DNA of 64,000 nucleotides, taken from NCBI RefSeq assembly GCF_040545335.1, contig NZ_JBEPLU010000002.1, positions 558,001 to 622,000 of the forward strand. The letters run 5' to 3'. Below, piece by piece: positions 9,413 to 17,731 of this stretch (its first letter is position 1; every line of letters begins with the position of its first letter). The notes beneath the pieces were generated by a model, which was given only the letters and a program-made list of their open reading frames with translations, was not told the origin of the DNA and searched no databases. A program made the position numbers and the translations under genes. The stretch comes from Phenylobacterium koreense (GTDB taxonomy: Bacteria > Pseudomonadota > Alphaproteobacteria > Caulobacterales > Caulobacteraceae).

Positions 9413-9870
9413 CGAACCTGCACCACGGCGTCGACCTCGACCGCGAAGTTCAGCGGCAGGCGGTAGACCCCGACCGCCGAGCGGGCGTGCTTGCCGGCGT
9501 CCTCGAGGACCGCGACCATGAGGTCGGAGGCTCCGTTCACGACCTGGGGAATGTCGAAGAAGTTCGGGCCGGCCTGGACGAAGCCGCTCAGCTTCACCAC
9601 GTGAACGACGCGGGAGAGGTCGCCCTCGCAGGCGGCCTTCATCTGGGCCAGAAGGTTGATTCCGCAGAGCCGCGCGGCGGCCCTCGCGGCCTCCAGGTCG
9701 ACGTCCTCGCCGACCACGCCGCGAATCCCGCCATTGGCGTCCACCGAGACCTGACCCGAAATGTGGACCAGGTCGCCCGACCGAACGAAGGGCACGTAAT
9801 TGGCGACCGGCGGATTGGGCTGCGGCAGGGTGATGCCGAGCGCAGCGAGACGTTCTTCGACCTGAGACAT
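9409..9870 (-). CDS. RidA family protein (YjgF/UK114)
   Basis: A 153-residue RidA-fold protein. Typical features are VHISGQVS near residue 37, the long NLLAQMKAACEGDLSRVVHVVKLSGFV segment and ARSAVGVYRLPLNFAVEVDAVV with the conserved Arg that binds the imine carboxylate. Canonical RidA deaminates reactive enamines and imines from PLP enzymes. This one is longer than E. coli RidA and belongs to the group named by NSDLMVAVLEDAGKHARSAVG-like tails, so the exact role is open. It leads the RidA-GDPD-GNAT operon. Confidence 0.88.
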   Translation of the reverse strand: MSQVEERLAALGITLPQPNPPVANYVPFVRSGDLVHISGQVSVDANGGIRGVVGEDVDLEAARAAARLCGINLLAQMKAACEGDLSRVVHVVKLSGFVQAGPNFFDIPQVVNGASDLMVAVLEDAGKHARSAVGVYRLPLNFAVEVDAVVQVR

Positions 9871-9904
9871 GCCGCAGGTCTAACCCTGGCGCTCGAAAGC
9901 GGAA

Positions 9905-9939
9905 AGAGAAAAGGGCTCGCGCTGGAGGTTCGCGAGCCC
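9905..9939 (-). terminator. Rho-independent terminator of the phasin gene
   Basis: On the minus strand a 9-bp GC stem (GGGCTCGCG / CGCGAGCCC, nine-base loop) is followed by TTTTCTCTTT. It lies about 50 bases past the phasin stop and before the RidA gene, so it separates the two units. Confidence 0.85.
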
Positions 9940-9989
9940 GTTCCCGGGAGGACGCCTAGATACGCAAGGCGTTTGAACAGAGGTCTATA

Positions 9990-10421
9990 TCAGCGCGCGG
10001 CCTGCAGGCGCTCGACAGCGGCGGTGACGCGTTCGTTGAGCGGCTTGACCGAGTCCTTCATCGAGGCGGTCACGATGTCCGACATCTTCGAGACTTCGGC
10101 GATGTAAGCGTCCAGCGCGGACTTGGCGTAGGCGCTCTGAAGCTCGACGGCTTCCTGGAAGGACTTCACGCCGGACAGCGACTTGGCCGCGGCGACCTGG
10201 TCTTCCATAGCCTTCTTCGAATAGGCCATGGCCTGGGCGCTCAGGGCTTCGACGCCCTTGGTGGAAGCGGTCACCGAAGCGACCATGGCTTCCAGGTTCT
10301 TCTTGGAGTGGGCGTTGAACTCGTTGAGTTGCGCCAGCGACTTTTCGATGGCGTCCTTGAAGGCGACGTTACCGGCGGTCGTGAACTGCTCGACGGTGGA
10401 CTTGACGGTCTCAGCGGCCAT
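9990..10421 (-). CDS. Phasin family protein
   Basis: A 143-residue, almost wholly helical and alanine-rich protein with the phasin_2 pattern (FKDAIEKSLAQLNEFNAHSKKNLEAMVAS, then FQEAVELQSAYAKSALDAYIAEVSKMSDIV). Phasins coat polyhydroxyalkanoate granules and control their size and number. No cysteine or membrane segment is present. It is monocistronic, with its own terminator downstream and a TGC-rich stretch upstream that could be a PhaR-type operator. Confidence 0.88.
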   Translation of the reverse strand: MAAETVKSTVEQFTTAGNVAFKDAIEKSLAQLNEFNAHSKKNLEAMVASVTASTKGVEALSAQAMAYSKKAMEDQVAAAKSLSGVKSFQEAVELQSAYAKSALDAYIAEVSKMSDIVTASMKDSVKPLNERVTAAVERLQAAR

Positions 10422-10729
10422 GGGGCGGGGCTCCTGAAATCAGACGGGGCGGCGCGGGGGCCGCGGCGCAGATGGGAAGGGAAATTGCCTCGAACTCGGC
10501 CCCTTACGTCCCATGTTGCAGTGCAGCAGTCAAGCAACTTTTGTGCACCGCACAAATTTGACGCTCAGGTGACAACGACATCCGATCACGCAACAGTTGA
10601 TCGGAAAAAGCGCGACAAAACAGCCCGTTCAAGTCCTGTTTACCATCGCGCAACGCTCTGACTGTCATGCTACGATTCATCAGGAGCGGCCGGGGGGCCG
10701 CCTAACCCTTGTACCGACGGACGAACTGC
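10422..10729. promoter_or_regulatory. 308-bp divergent regulatory gap, phasin / D,D-carboxypeptidase
   Basis: The gap holds promoters for both flanking genes. On the phasin side lie TTGCAGTGCAGCAG (10516-10529) and a perfect inverted repeat TTTGTGC-acc-GCACAAA (10540-10556). PhaR regulators in alphaproteobacteria are known to bind TGC-rich CTGC-N3/4-GCAG-like sites, so these are candidate operators; this is inference. No ORF, RNA gene or terminator is evident. Confidence 0.45.
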
Positions 10730-12010
10730 ATGTTCGAGCGCGCCCGCCGCCTGTTTGTGTCCCTGCTGATCGCTGGTGCGACGACCCTCGCCCCGGTGGT
10801 CACCACGACCGCTCAGGCTCGAGTTCCCTATCTGCAAACGCCTGCCAACCAGCCGAAATACGCCGCGCTGGTTGTCGATGCGAAAACCGGCGAAGTGCTG
10901 TACGCCAAACGCGCGGACAGCCCGAGGTATCCTGCGTCGCTGACGAAAGTGATGACGCTGTACCTGGCTTTCGAGGCGCTTCAGGCGGGGCGGCTGCATC
11001 CGAACGATCTGGTGCCTATCTCGCCCCACGCCGCCGCGCAGGCGCCCAGCAAGCTCGGCCTGCGCCCCGGCGACAGCTTGACCGTCGATCAGGCCATGCA
11101 GGCCCTGGCGGTGAAGTCGGCCAACGACATCGCCGTGGCGCTGGGCGAAAAGCTGGGCGGCACCGAAGCCCGCTTCGCCGCGATGATGACCCTGCGCGCC
11201 CAGGAACTGGGTATGCGCAACACCCGCTTCGTCAACGCGTCCGGCCTGCCCGACAGCCGTCAGATCTCGACGGCGCGCGACATCGCCATCCTTTCGCGCG
11301 CCGTGATGCGCGACTATCCGCAGTATTATGACCTGTTCAGCCAGCGGTCGTTCACCTTCCGCGGCCAGACGATGCGCAACCACAATGGTCTGCTGGGCCG
11401 CATGGATGGCGTCGATGGGCTGAAGACCGGCTTCACCAACGCCTCCGGCTTCAACATCGCGGTCTCAGCCGTGCGGGGTAACCGCCGCCTGATCACCGTG
11501 GTGCTGGGCGCGCCGTCCACCGCCATCCGCAACAACAACGCCGAGGACCTGATCCTCACCGGCTTCGACGTGATGGCCCGTCGCGAGCGCGGCGAGAAGA
11601 TCACCGTGGCGCAGAACCTGTTCGAGCCGACCCCTTCGGGTCCGGTCGTCCGCGGCTCCACCGAGCAGGGCGATGGCGACCAGGACGGACTGAAGATCGT
11701 GCTGGCCTCCGCCCCTCCGCCGGCCGCGGCGTCGCGGACCAAGATCGTCGAATCGTCGAAGACCTCCCTCGGCAAGGGCAAGTGGGTCGTCCAGGTCGGC
11801 GCCTTCAAGTCGAAGTCCGACGCCAAGGAACAGATCACCTTCGTCACCAAGCGCTTCAGCAAGCACTTCCGGGTCAAGGACGGCCAGGTCAGCGGCAAGT
11901 CGGGCTCCTATCGCGCCCGCTTCTCCGGCTACAGCGAAGTCTCGGCCAAGAACGCCTGCCAGGCCCTCAAGGCCAAGCGCCTGGCCTGCATGGTGGTGAA
12001 GCCGGCCTGA
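10730..12010 (+). CDS. D-alanyl-D-alanine carboxypeptidase with SPOR domain
   Basis: A 426-residue PBP5/6-type carboxypeptidase that trims terminal D-Ala from periplasmic peptidoglycan. A signal peptide (FVSLLIAGATTLAPVVTTTAQA) is followed by the peptidase S11 domain: SxxK as S70-LTK73, SxN as KSANDIAVAL, and KTG in GLKTGFTNASGFN. The C-terminus (KGKWVVQVGAFKSKSDA to the end) is a SPOR domain that binds denuded glycan at the division site. The ATG at 10730 gives a clean signal peptide; a TTG seven codons earlier is less likely. The fusion suggests septal targeting. Confidence 0.93.
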   Translation: MFERARRLFVSLLIAGATTLAPVVTTTAQARVPYLQTPANQPKYAALVVDAKTGEVLYAKRADSPRYPASLTKVMTLYLAFEALQAGRLHPNDLVPISPHAAAQAPSKLGLRPGDSLTVDQAMQALAVKSANDIAVALGEKLGGTEARFAAMMTLRAQELGMRNTRFVNASGLPDSRQISTARDIAILSRAVMRDYPQYYDLFSQRSFTFRGQTMRNHNGLLGRMDGVDGLKTGFTNASGFNIAVSAVRGNRRLITVVLGAPSTAIRNNNAEDLILTGFDVMARRERGEKITVAQNLFEPTPSGPVVRGSTEQGDGDQDGLKIVLASAPPPAAASRTKIVESSKTSLGKGKWVVQVGAFKSKSDAKEQITFVTKRFSKHFRVKDGQVSGKSGSYRARFSGYSEVSAKNACQALKAKRLACMVVKPA

Positions 12011-12013
12011 CGG

Positions 12014-12433
12014 CTACTTCCTCAGTAGGCGGTCCCTGGCGGCGTTGAGCTGAGCCGCCAGGCCGCTGGTTCCGCCCTTGTCGGGGTGGGCCATCCGCAT
12101 CAGCCGCGCATAGGCGGCCTTGATCTCGTCATTCGAAGCTTCCGGCCCGACGCCCAGGATCGAGCGGGCTTCCGCATCGCTGACGGTGCGTGAGGGCTGC
12201 TGCGGGGACGGTCCGGTACGGCGGGTCGAAACCGCCAGCCACAGGCCCATCACCACCAGGACGATGGACTTACCCCACCCTCCCCGCACGCCGACATAGG
12301 CCGCCGCGGCGAAGCAGGCGATCGCCAGGGCTCCAGCCAGGAAGCGCCACTCGCGGCGCTTGAGGGTGAACTTACCTCGGCTTACCCAGATATAGAGAAG
12401 CAGGGCCGCGCAGCCGAGGGCGAGATAAATCAT
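12014..12433 (-). CDS. Membrane-anchored J-domain protein
   Basis: A 139-residue protein with two or three N-terminal hydrophobic segments (YLALGCAALLLYIWV, FLAGALAIACFAAAAYVGV, SIVLVVMGLWLAV), then a J-domain at about 85-137 with the HPD signature in RMAHPDKGGT. It would recruit and stimulate DnaK at the inner membrane, in the manner of DjlA or mitochondrial Tim14. It lies nine bases downstream of mipZ on the same strand and is convergent with the carboxypeptidase gene, three bases apart. Confidence 0.85.
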   Translation of the reverse strand: MIYLALGCAALLLYIWVSRGKFTLKRREWRFLAGALAIACFAAAAYVGVRGGWGKSIVLVVMGLWLAVSTRRTGPSPQQPSRTVSDAEARSILGVGPEASNDEIKAAYARLMRMAHPDKGGTSGLAAQLNAARDRLLRK

Positions 12434-12441
12434 GGCGCCTG

Positions 12442-13266
12442 TTATTGCGCGGCGAGCCGCTCTTCGCCATCCAGTCCGGAGATTCCGAGCGAACCCATCA
12501 GGGCGCGAAGCTCCTGGCGCGCGGCCACGTGCTGCAGCGACATCGCCACCGGACGGATCGCCGGCGACAGGTCGGCGATGGTCAGGCCGAAGGGGAAGAG
12601 CTCGCGATAGATCACCCGGTCGCGCAGGCCAGGCCCGACGCGGAAGCCGACGCGGCGCGACAGCGCCTGGACCCGCTCGTCCAGGCGCTTGCGGTTGCGG
12701 GCCTCGGTGGGGGCCAGGCGGTTGCGCAGAACCACCCAGTCGATCGACTTGCCGGATGCGACGGCGCGGGCCTTGCGGCTGTTCCAGACGGTCTCAGAAT
12801 AGAGGCTGGGCCGTTTCAGATCGAGGCTGACGGGATCGACCACGCCCAGCATATCGAAGTCGACGAAGCTGTCGTTCATCGGGGTGACGACGAGGTCTGC
12901 CGCCCCGTGCGCCGCCCGGCCGACGGCGGTGTCGCTGCCGGGCGTATCGATCAGCACGAAATCCGCCTGATCGCAGGCGCGATCGAAGGCGTCCTCGAAG
13001 TGGGCCACGGCTTCGGCGTCAGGCGCCTTGGCCAGTTCCGCGCCGAGCAGGAACTCGATCGGGACCGGCGCGACCGCGCCGTTGGCGTCCAGCCAAGCGC
13101 GGCGGTGAGCGAAGAAGTGGGCCATGCTCTGCTGGCGCAGGTCTAGATCCAGAGTCGCGACGCGCGCGCCGCCGTGCAGCAGGGCCGTAGCCACGTGAAT
13201 GGCGATCGTGGACTTGCCCGCCCCGCCCTTTTCATTACCGACGACGATCACCTTGGCTTGCGACAT
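12442..13266 (-). CDS. mipZ: Division plane positioning ATPase MipZ
   Basis: A 274-residue ParA/MinD-family ATPase. It opens MSQAKVIVVGNEKGGAGKST with the deviant Walker A K13-G-G-A-G-K-S-T20, and continues with ATLDLDLRQQSMAHFF (switch I) and FVLIDTPGSDTA (switch II). The NEKGGAGKSTIA opening and LDLRQ-x-x-x-x-x-F are typical of MipZ rather than chromosomal ParA. In Caulobacter MipZ forms a bipolar gradient on ParB and blocks FtsZ away from midcell. The divergent neighbour is panC. A J-domain gene follows on the same strand. Confidence 0.92.
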   Translation of the reverse strand: MSQAKVIVVGNEKGGAGKSTIAIHVATALLHGGARVATLDLDLRQQSMAHFFAHRRAWLDANGAVAPVPIEFLLGAELAKAPDAEAVAHFEDAFDRACDQADFVLIDTPGSDTAVGRAAHGAADLVVTPMNDSFVDFDMLGVVDPVSLDLKRPSLYSETVWNSRKARAVASGKSIDWVVLRNRLAPTEARNRKRLDERVQALSRRVGFRVGPGLRDRVIYRELFPFGLTIADLSPAIRPVAMSLQHVAARQELRALMGSLGISGLDGEERLAAQ

Positions 13267-13433
13267 CGATCCTCAACTCCAACACCGGGGGCGTACCCGC
13301 CGATTCCATTTATTAACAGGAACCTTCACCGCGACGCCGCGTCAACGCAGTCATCCTCTAGGCCTGTGGATGGAATGGACGCCGAGGCGGGCCCGCGCCA
13401 TAAGCGCGGACGGTCCTTCCAGCGAGTCCAAGC

Positions 13434-14285
13434 ATGTCTCAGATCCCCATCGTCCGTACCGTCGCCGATCTCCGCGCGCAGGTCCGCGCCTGGAAGGCCA
13501 AAGGCGAGCGCGTGGCGCTTGTGCCCACGATGGGCGCCTTGCATGACGGCCACCTGTCGCTGGTGGCCCTGGCCAGGACCAAGACGGACCGGGTGGTCGC
13601 GAGCGTCTTCGTCAACCCGACCCAATTCGGCCCGAACGAGGATTTCGACGCCTATCCGCGGGGCGAGGCGCAGGACGCCGAGGCCTTGGCGAGCGCACAG
13701 TGCGACCTGATGTACGCCCCGACCGTGGCGGAGATGTATCCCGAAGGCTTCGCGACCACGGTCAATGTCACCGGGGTTTCCGAGCCTCTCGACGGCGCCG
13801 CCCGGCCCGGCCACTTCGCGGGCGTGGCGACCGTGGTGACCAAGCTGCTGCTGCAGTCTGGAGCCGACGTCGCCGTGTTCGGGGAGAAGGACTACCAGCA
13901 GCTCCAGGTCATCAAGCGGGTTGTGCGTGACTTGGATATTCCTGTGGAAATCATCGGCGCGCCGACCTCGCGCCTCGAGAGCGGCCTCGCCCGTTCCTCG
14001 CGCAACGCCTACCTCAGCGACGCCGAGCGCGAGGTCGGCGAACGCTTGAACCTCGCCCTGGCCGACGCCGTGCGTCGCCTGCAGGCCGGTGAGACCGTGG
14101 AGCGGGTCGAAGCTACGGGCCGCGCGGCCCTCGAGCGGGCCGGCTTCCAGCGGATCGACTATTTCGAGGTGCGCAACGCCGACGACCTGAGCCATCCGGG
14201 CCCTGGGCCGCTGGCGGTTCCCGGCCGGGTGCTGGCCGCCGCGGTCATCGGCCGGACGCGGCTGATCGACAACATGGCGGTCTAG
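13434..14285 (+). CDS. panC: Pantothenate synthetase (pantoate-beta-alanine ligase)
   Basis: A 283-residue enzyme that makes pantothenate from pantoate, beta-alanine and ATP, on the way to CoA. Signature parts are PTMGALHDGHLSLV (the HxGH nucleotide site), FVNPTQFGPNEDFDAYPR (pantoate site), FGEKDYQQLQVI (149-160) and SSRNAYLS (the KMSKS-like loop region). The ATG at 13434 fits the usual N-terminus. It is transcribed away from mipZ across a 167-bp gap. panB is not in the window. Confidence 0.97.
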   Translation: MSQIPIVRTVADLRAQVRAWKAKGERVALVPTMGALHDGHLSLVALARTKTDRVVASVFVNPTQFGPNEDFDAYPRGEAQDAEALASAQCDLMYAPTVAEMYPEGFATTVNVTGVSEPLDGAARPGHFAGVATVVTKLLLQSGADVAVFGEKDYQQLQVIKRVVRDLDIPVEIIGAPTSRLESGLARSSRNAYLSDAEREVGERLNLALADAVRRLQAGETVERVEATGRAALERAGFQRIDYFEVRNADDLSHPGPGPLAVPGRVLAAAVIGRTRLIDNMAV

Positions 14286-14324
14286 CACCTTTCCGGTCCA
14301 AGCGGAGCTGTCACGCTCCAAGAC

Positions 14325-14723
14325 CTACCAGGCGCCGGCCTCGCGGAGCTGGCGGGCGAGTTCGGGCGGGATTTCGCCGTCCACGTCGCCGGCCAGGTCC
14401 GGCGGCGCGTCCTTGGCCTCGAGATAGCGCCAACCCTGGAAAGCGCGCCGCGGCGTCGGGGCGACGCGGATGATCTCCGGATCGACCGTGACCTCGCAGC
14501 GGGCGGCAGCCCCCTCGCCCACCGTATCGACCGCCAGGATCGTCTGGCGGCAGAGGATGACGCCCTTGAACACCCGGTAGAGCGAGCCGCCGTCCAACAG
14601 TTCGGCGGCGCGCTTGGGCGTCTGGCGCGTGTGCATGATCCAGGGCTGGCCTTTCTGGTGCCAGGCGACAAGGTCCTCGACCGTGTCGCATCCCACCACC
14701 AGCTTGATCATGTTCAGGGCCAT
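14325..14723 (-). CDS. DUF1489 family protein
   Basis: A 132-residue cytoplasmic protein of the alphaproteobacterial DUF1489 family (COG5458), recognised by MIKLVVGCDTVEDLVAWH, the MHTRQTPKRAAELLDGGSLYRVFKG core and RRAFQGWRYLE. Its function is unknown. It lies 11 bases downstream of the enoyl-CoA hydratase gene on the same strand, and the two are likely cotranscribed. Confidence 0.85.
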   Translation of the reverse strand: MALNMIKLVVGCDTVEDLVAWHQKGQPWIMHTRQTPKRAAELLDGGSLYRVFKGVILCRQTILAVDTVGEGAAARCEVTVDPEIIRVAPTPRRAFQGWRYLEAKDAPPDLAGDVDGEIPPELARQLREAGAW

Positions 14724-14734
14724 CAGTTCAGGCC

Positions 14735-15571
14735 TCAGGCGAGCCAGCTCGGCTTGCGCTTTTCGAGGAAGGCCCGCACGCCTTCCTGGCCTTCTTCGCT
14801 GACTCGGGCGCGGGCGATGCGGCGGGCGGTCTCCTCCATCACCTCTTCGACCGGGCGATAGGCCACGTCTTCTACGAGCTTCTTGGACTCGGCGACGGCG
14901 ATCGGGCCGCAGGCCATCATCTCCCGCGCGATGGCCTCGCGAGCGGCGTCCAGGGCCGCAGCGTCGGCGACGATCTCGCTCACCAGGCCGACCTTCTCCG
15001 CGTGGGCGGCGTCGAACACCTTGCCGGTCGCGAACAGGGCGCGGGCGTTCCGCGGGCCGATGGCGGCCACGACATAGGGGCTGATGGTGGCGGCGATGAT
15101 GCCGAGGCGCACTTCCGAGAAGCTGAACTTGGCGTCCGCCGTGGCGATGGCCATGTCGCAGGCGGCCGCCAGGCCAGCGCCGCCGCCGTAGGCGCCGCCC
15201 TCGACCAGGGCGACGGTCAGGGCCGGGATGTCCCAGAGGCTCTTGAGCATCTTGGCCATCTGCATGGCGTCATCGCGATTGTCGGCCTCGGTGTGCTCGG
15301 CGGCGTCGCGCATCCATTCGAGGTCGGCGCCGGCGCTGAAGGTTCCGCCTGCGCCGCGCACGAAGACCACGCGGACGCCCTCGGCGCCCTGCAGGGTTTC
15401 GAAGGCTTCATGCAGGGCGGCGATCACCTCCGCATTGAACGCGTTGCGGCGCGCGGCCCGCGTGATGGTCACGAACGCGACGCCTTCGGGCGTGGCGTCG
15501 AGGTCGACGAAGCGCGACTCGGCGTCGGTGTCGGTCACTTCGACCAGGGGATCGGCGATGGGATTGGTCAT
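14735..15571 (-). CDS. Enoyl-CoA hydratase/isomerase family protein
   Basis: A 278-residue crotonase. The oxyanion-hole segments are FSAGADLEWM and EGGAYGGGAGLAAACDMAIAT, and the catalytic-Glu region is FSFSEVRLGIIAATISPYV. The AYGGGAGL and EVRLGIIAATISPYVV segments resemble methylglutaconyl-CoA hydratase (LiuC) of leucine degradation, but no other leucine genes are adjacent, so only the family call is firm. The ATG at 15571 was chosen; the open frame extends to 15658 but the extra residues are not crotonase-like. Confidence 0.87.
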   Translation of the reverse strand: MTNPIADPLVEVTDTDAESRFVDLDATPEGVAFVTITRAARRNAFNAEVIAALHEAFETLQGAEGVRVVFVRGAGGTFSAGADLEWMRDAAEHTEADNRDDAMQMAKMLKSLWDIPALTVALVEGGAYGGGAGLAAACDMAIATADAKFSFSEVRLGIIAATISPYVVAAIGPRNARALFATGKVFDAAHAEKVGLVSEIVADAAALDAAREAIAREMMACGPIAVAESKKLVEDVAYRPVEEVMEETARRIARARVSEEGQEGVRAFLEKRKPSWLA

Positions 15572-15672
15572 GGCTGCGCACTCCGAGGGGCGTTTCAATG
15601 AACGCCGAAGACGGCCTAGTGGATCTGGCCAAGCCAATAGCCGGGGAAAGCGAGGCAAGCTAGGCTGCCGAG

Positions 15673-17448
15673 GTGGTCAGTTTGCCCGACATCCCTGGGA
15701 CCTCAGCCCTGACGCAGCTCTTCCAGGAGGAGCGGAGCCAGGGCGAGGCGACCTGGTTCTCCCTGCCCGGCGGAGCCACCCTGTTCGAAACAGGGGAGCC
15801 GGCGGACCACCTCTATTTCCTGCGCACCGGCCGCCTCGGCGCCTTCCGGCGCAGCGAGAACGGCGAGCTGGAATTCATGGGCGTGATCCGGCCGGGAGAG
15901 CCGGCGGGCGAGATGTCGCTGATCTCCGGCGCGCCGCACAGCGGCACCGTGATCGCCCTGCGCGACTCCGAGATCTTCGCCCTGCCGAGCGACGTCTTCT
16001 TCGAGGCCTGCGAATCCGACGCCCACGTGATGACGGAGCTGGCCCGGCTGATGATCCTGCGTAGCCGACAGGCCGAAACCAAGGCCTCGATCGGCGAGCC
16101 CTCGGTCTTCGGTTTCCTTGCCGCCAGCCCCGGGCTGCAGGTGCGCGCGATCGCCGACCGGATCGGCCGCGAAATCGGCAAGCTCGGCTATTCGGTGAAG
16201 GTGGTCGGCGCCGAGGCGTCGCAGGCCTCCACCGGATGGTTCTCGGAAATCGAGCAGCGCACGGACTTCGTGCTCTATGCCGCCGAGGCCGAGGACGGCG
16301 GCTGGCGCACCGTGGTCGGCCGACAGGTCGACCGGCTGTTCTGGGTCGGCGACGGCGAGGCGTCGTCCCCATCCGTACCGCCGATCCAGGCCCCCCTCGC
16401 CGCCCAGGGGCTGGTGGACCTCATCCTCGTCCAGCCCAGACTGCGCCGGGCGCCGCGGCGCTCCCAGGCCTGGGTGGACGTCCTGCGCCCGGCCCGCGTC
16501 TTCCAACTGCACCGCGACGGCGCGGCGGACGTCAAGCGAATCGCCCGGGTGATCGCCGGCCAATCCGTGGGGCTGGTGCTTTCGGGCGGGGGGGCGCGCG
16601 CCTACGCCCACGTCGGTGCGATCAAGGCGCTGCAGGAACGCGGCGTTCCGATCGACTTTGTGGGCGGTGTTTCCATGGGGGCGATCATCGGCGCGGGCCT
16701 GGCCATGGGCTGGGACGAGCCCGAGCTGGAGGCGCGGATCCGCGACGCGTTCGTGGCGACCAGCCCGCTGGACGACATCGCCCTGCCCCTCCTGGCCATG
16801 ACTCGGGGCGACAAGGTTCGCGAACGCCTGGCCAAGCACTTCGGGGACACGCAGATCTCCGACCTGTGGCTGCCGTTCTTCTGCGTCTCGTCGAACCTGA
16901 CCACCGGTTCCTACGAGATCCACAAGAGCGGCCTGCTGCGCGAGGCTCTGCGCGCCACGATCTCGCTGCCGGGAGTGCTGCCGCCGGCCACCAACGCCGA
17001 GGACAACGTCCTGGTCGACGGGGCGGTGATGAAGAACTTCCCGGCCGACCTGATGCGCCTGTCCCACCTGGGGCCGATCGTCGGGGTCGATGTCAGCCGC
17101 GGCCGCTCGATCACCGCCGACGACGTGGCCCGGCCGGAGTCGGTCTGGCGCTGGATCCGCACCGGCGACTGGCGCAAGGGCCCGCCGATCGTCTCGCTGC
17201 TGATGCGGGCCGCGACCGTCTCGACCGGCCGAGACCTGGCGGCGGCGCGAGAGGCGACCGACGTCCTGGTCACTCCCGACCTGACGGGGGTGGAAATCCG
17301 CGACTGGTCGGCCTTCGAGCCGGCGGTGGAGGCAGGCTATCGCGCGACGCTCGAGGCCCTCGACAAGTTGAAGCATCCGGTCACGGAGTTGCGGCGACGC
17401 CCCAGCATGCACGAAAGCGAGGCGATCGAGACGAAAGCGGCCCAATGA
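15673..17448 (+). CDS. Cyclic-nucleotide-binding patatin-like phospholipase (NTE/RssA type)
   Basis: A 591-residue two-domain esterase. About residues 15-135 form a cNMP-binding fold (FLRTGRLGAFRR, GEMSLISGAPHSGTV). The patatin domain starts near 295 with the oxyanion motif VLSGGGARAYAHVG, the nucleophile elbow GVSMG and the catalytic Asp in VDGAVMKNFPAD. The arrangement matches the neuropathy-target-esterase family, which deacylates lysophospholipids. No signal peptide or membrane span is evident. The GTG at 15673 is the probable start. It is divergent from the crotonase gene. Confidence 0.9.
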   Translation: MVSLPDIPGTSALTQLFQEERSQGEATWFSLPGGATLFETGEPADHLYFLRTGRLGAFRRSENGELEFMGVIRPGEPAGEMSLISGAPHSGTVIALRDSEIFALPSDVFFEACESDAHVMTELARLMILRSRQAETKASIGEPSVFGFLAASPGLQVRAIADRIGREIGKLGYSVKVVGAEASQASTGWFSEIEQRTDFVLYAAEAEDGGWRTVVGRQVDRLFWVGDGEASSPSVPPIQAPLAAQGLVDLILVQPRLRRAPRRSQAWVDVLRPARVFQLHRDGAADVKRIARVIAGQSVGLVLSGGGARAYAHVGAIKALQERGVPIDFVGGVSMGAIIGAGLAMGWDEPELEARIRDAFVATSPLDDIALPLLAMTRGDKVRERLAKHFGDTQISDLWLPFFCVSSNLTTGSYEIHKSGLLREALRATISLPGVLPPATNAEDNVLVDGAVMKNFPADLMRLSHLGPIVGVDVSRGRSITADDVARPESVWRWIRTGDWRKGPPIVSLLMRAATVSTGRDLAAAREATDVLVTPDLTGVEIRDWSAFEPAVEAGYRATLEALDKLKHPVTELRRRPSMHESEAIETKAAQ

Positions 17449-17462
17449 CGCAGAAAGGCCGT

Positions 17463-17491
17463 TTGCAGATGGCCCGGGGCCGTCCCATACT
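17463..17491 (+). promoter_or_regulatory. Candidate sigma70-like promoter of the short unit
   Basis: TTGCAG (17463-17468), a 17-bp spacer and CATACT (17486-17491) give 3/6 and 4/6 matches to the -35 and -10 consensus. A start near 17498 would give a 30-base leader before the 22-codon ORF. Weak on its own; supported by the compact unit that follows. Confidence 0.3.
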
Positions 17492-17527
17492 GGGGGTCCT
17501 GTTCAACAGCTGAAAGGAGGTGACCCA

Positions 17528-17596
17528 GTGTCTCATTGTCCTCATCCGAGTGTGGAAGCCGCGACCCGGGTCGCCGCTTACGAGGTCTCCAAGTAA
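17528..17596 (+). CDS. Candidate 22-residue peptide (uncharacterised)
   Basis: A GTG-started frame of 22 codons plus TAA, reading MSHCPHPSVE at the start and AAYEVSK at the end. The start is set by AAAGGAGGTGA (17513-17523), which pairs along its whole length with the 3' end of 16S rRNA and ends four bases before the GTG. A hairpin (17609-17625) and an intrinsic terminator (17634-17672) follow, so the unit is punctuated like a real small gene. The residues H3, C4, H6 could bind metal, but nothing proves this. I know no family for it. It could also be a leader peptide or the coding part of a dual-function RNA. Confidence 0.5.
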   Translation: MSHCPHPSVEAATRVAAYEVSK

Positions 17597-17608
17597 GCGC
17601 CGCGTCGT

Positions 17609-17625
17609 GGACCGCACTGCGGTCC
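17609..17625 (+). other. Hairpin between the small ORF and its terminator
   Basis: A perfect 7-bp stem GGACCGC / GCGGTCC with an ACT loop, 12 bases past the small ORF stop and 8 bases before the terminator stem. Together with the terminator it would make a highly structured 3' end. Confidence 0.6.
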
Positions 17626-17633
17626 GACAATGG

Positions 17634-17672
17634 AAGGGCCGGTTCTCGAAAGGGAGCCGGCCCTTTGTCTTT
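17634..17672 (+). terminator. Strong Rho-independent terminator of the short unit
   Basis: A 14-bp stem (AAGGGCCGGTTCTC with GGGAGCCGGCCCTT, three G-T pairs) with a GAAA tetraloop, then TGTCTTT after the stem. It insulates the next gene (17732) from the patatin and small-ORF region. Confidence 0.88.
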
Positions 17673-17731
17673 CAGGGATCATTACCTCGCAGGTCATGGA
17701 GCCGGGTCCCAAGCACCGCTAGGCTTATCCC

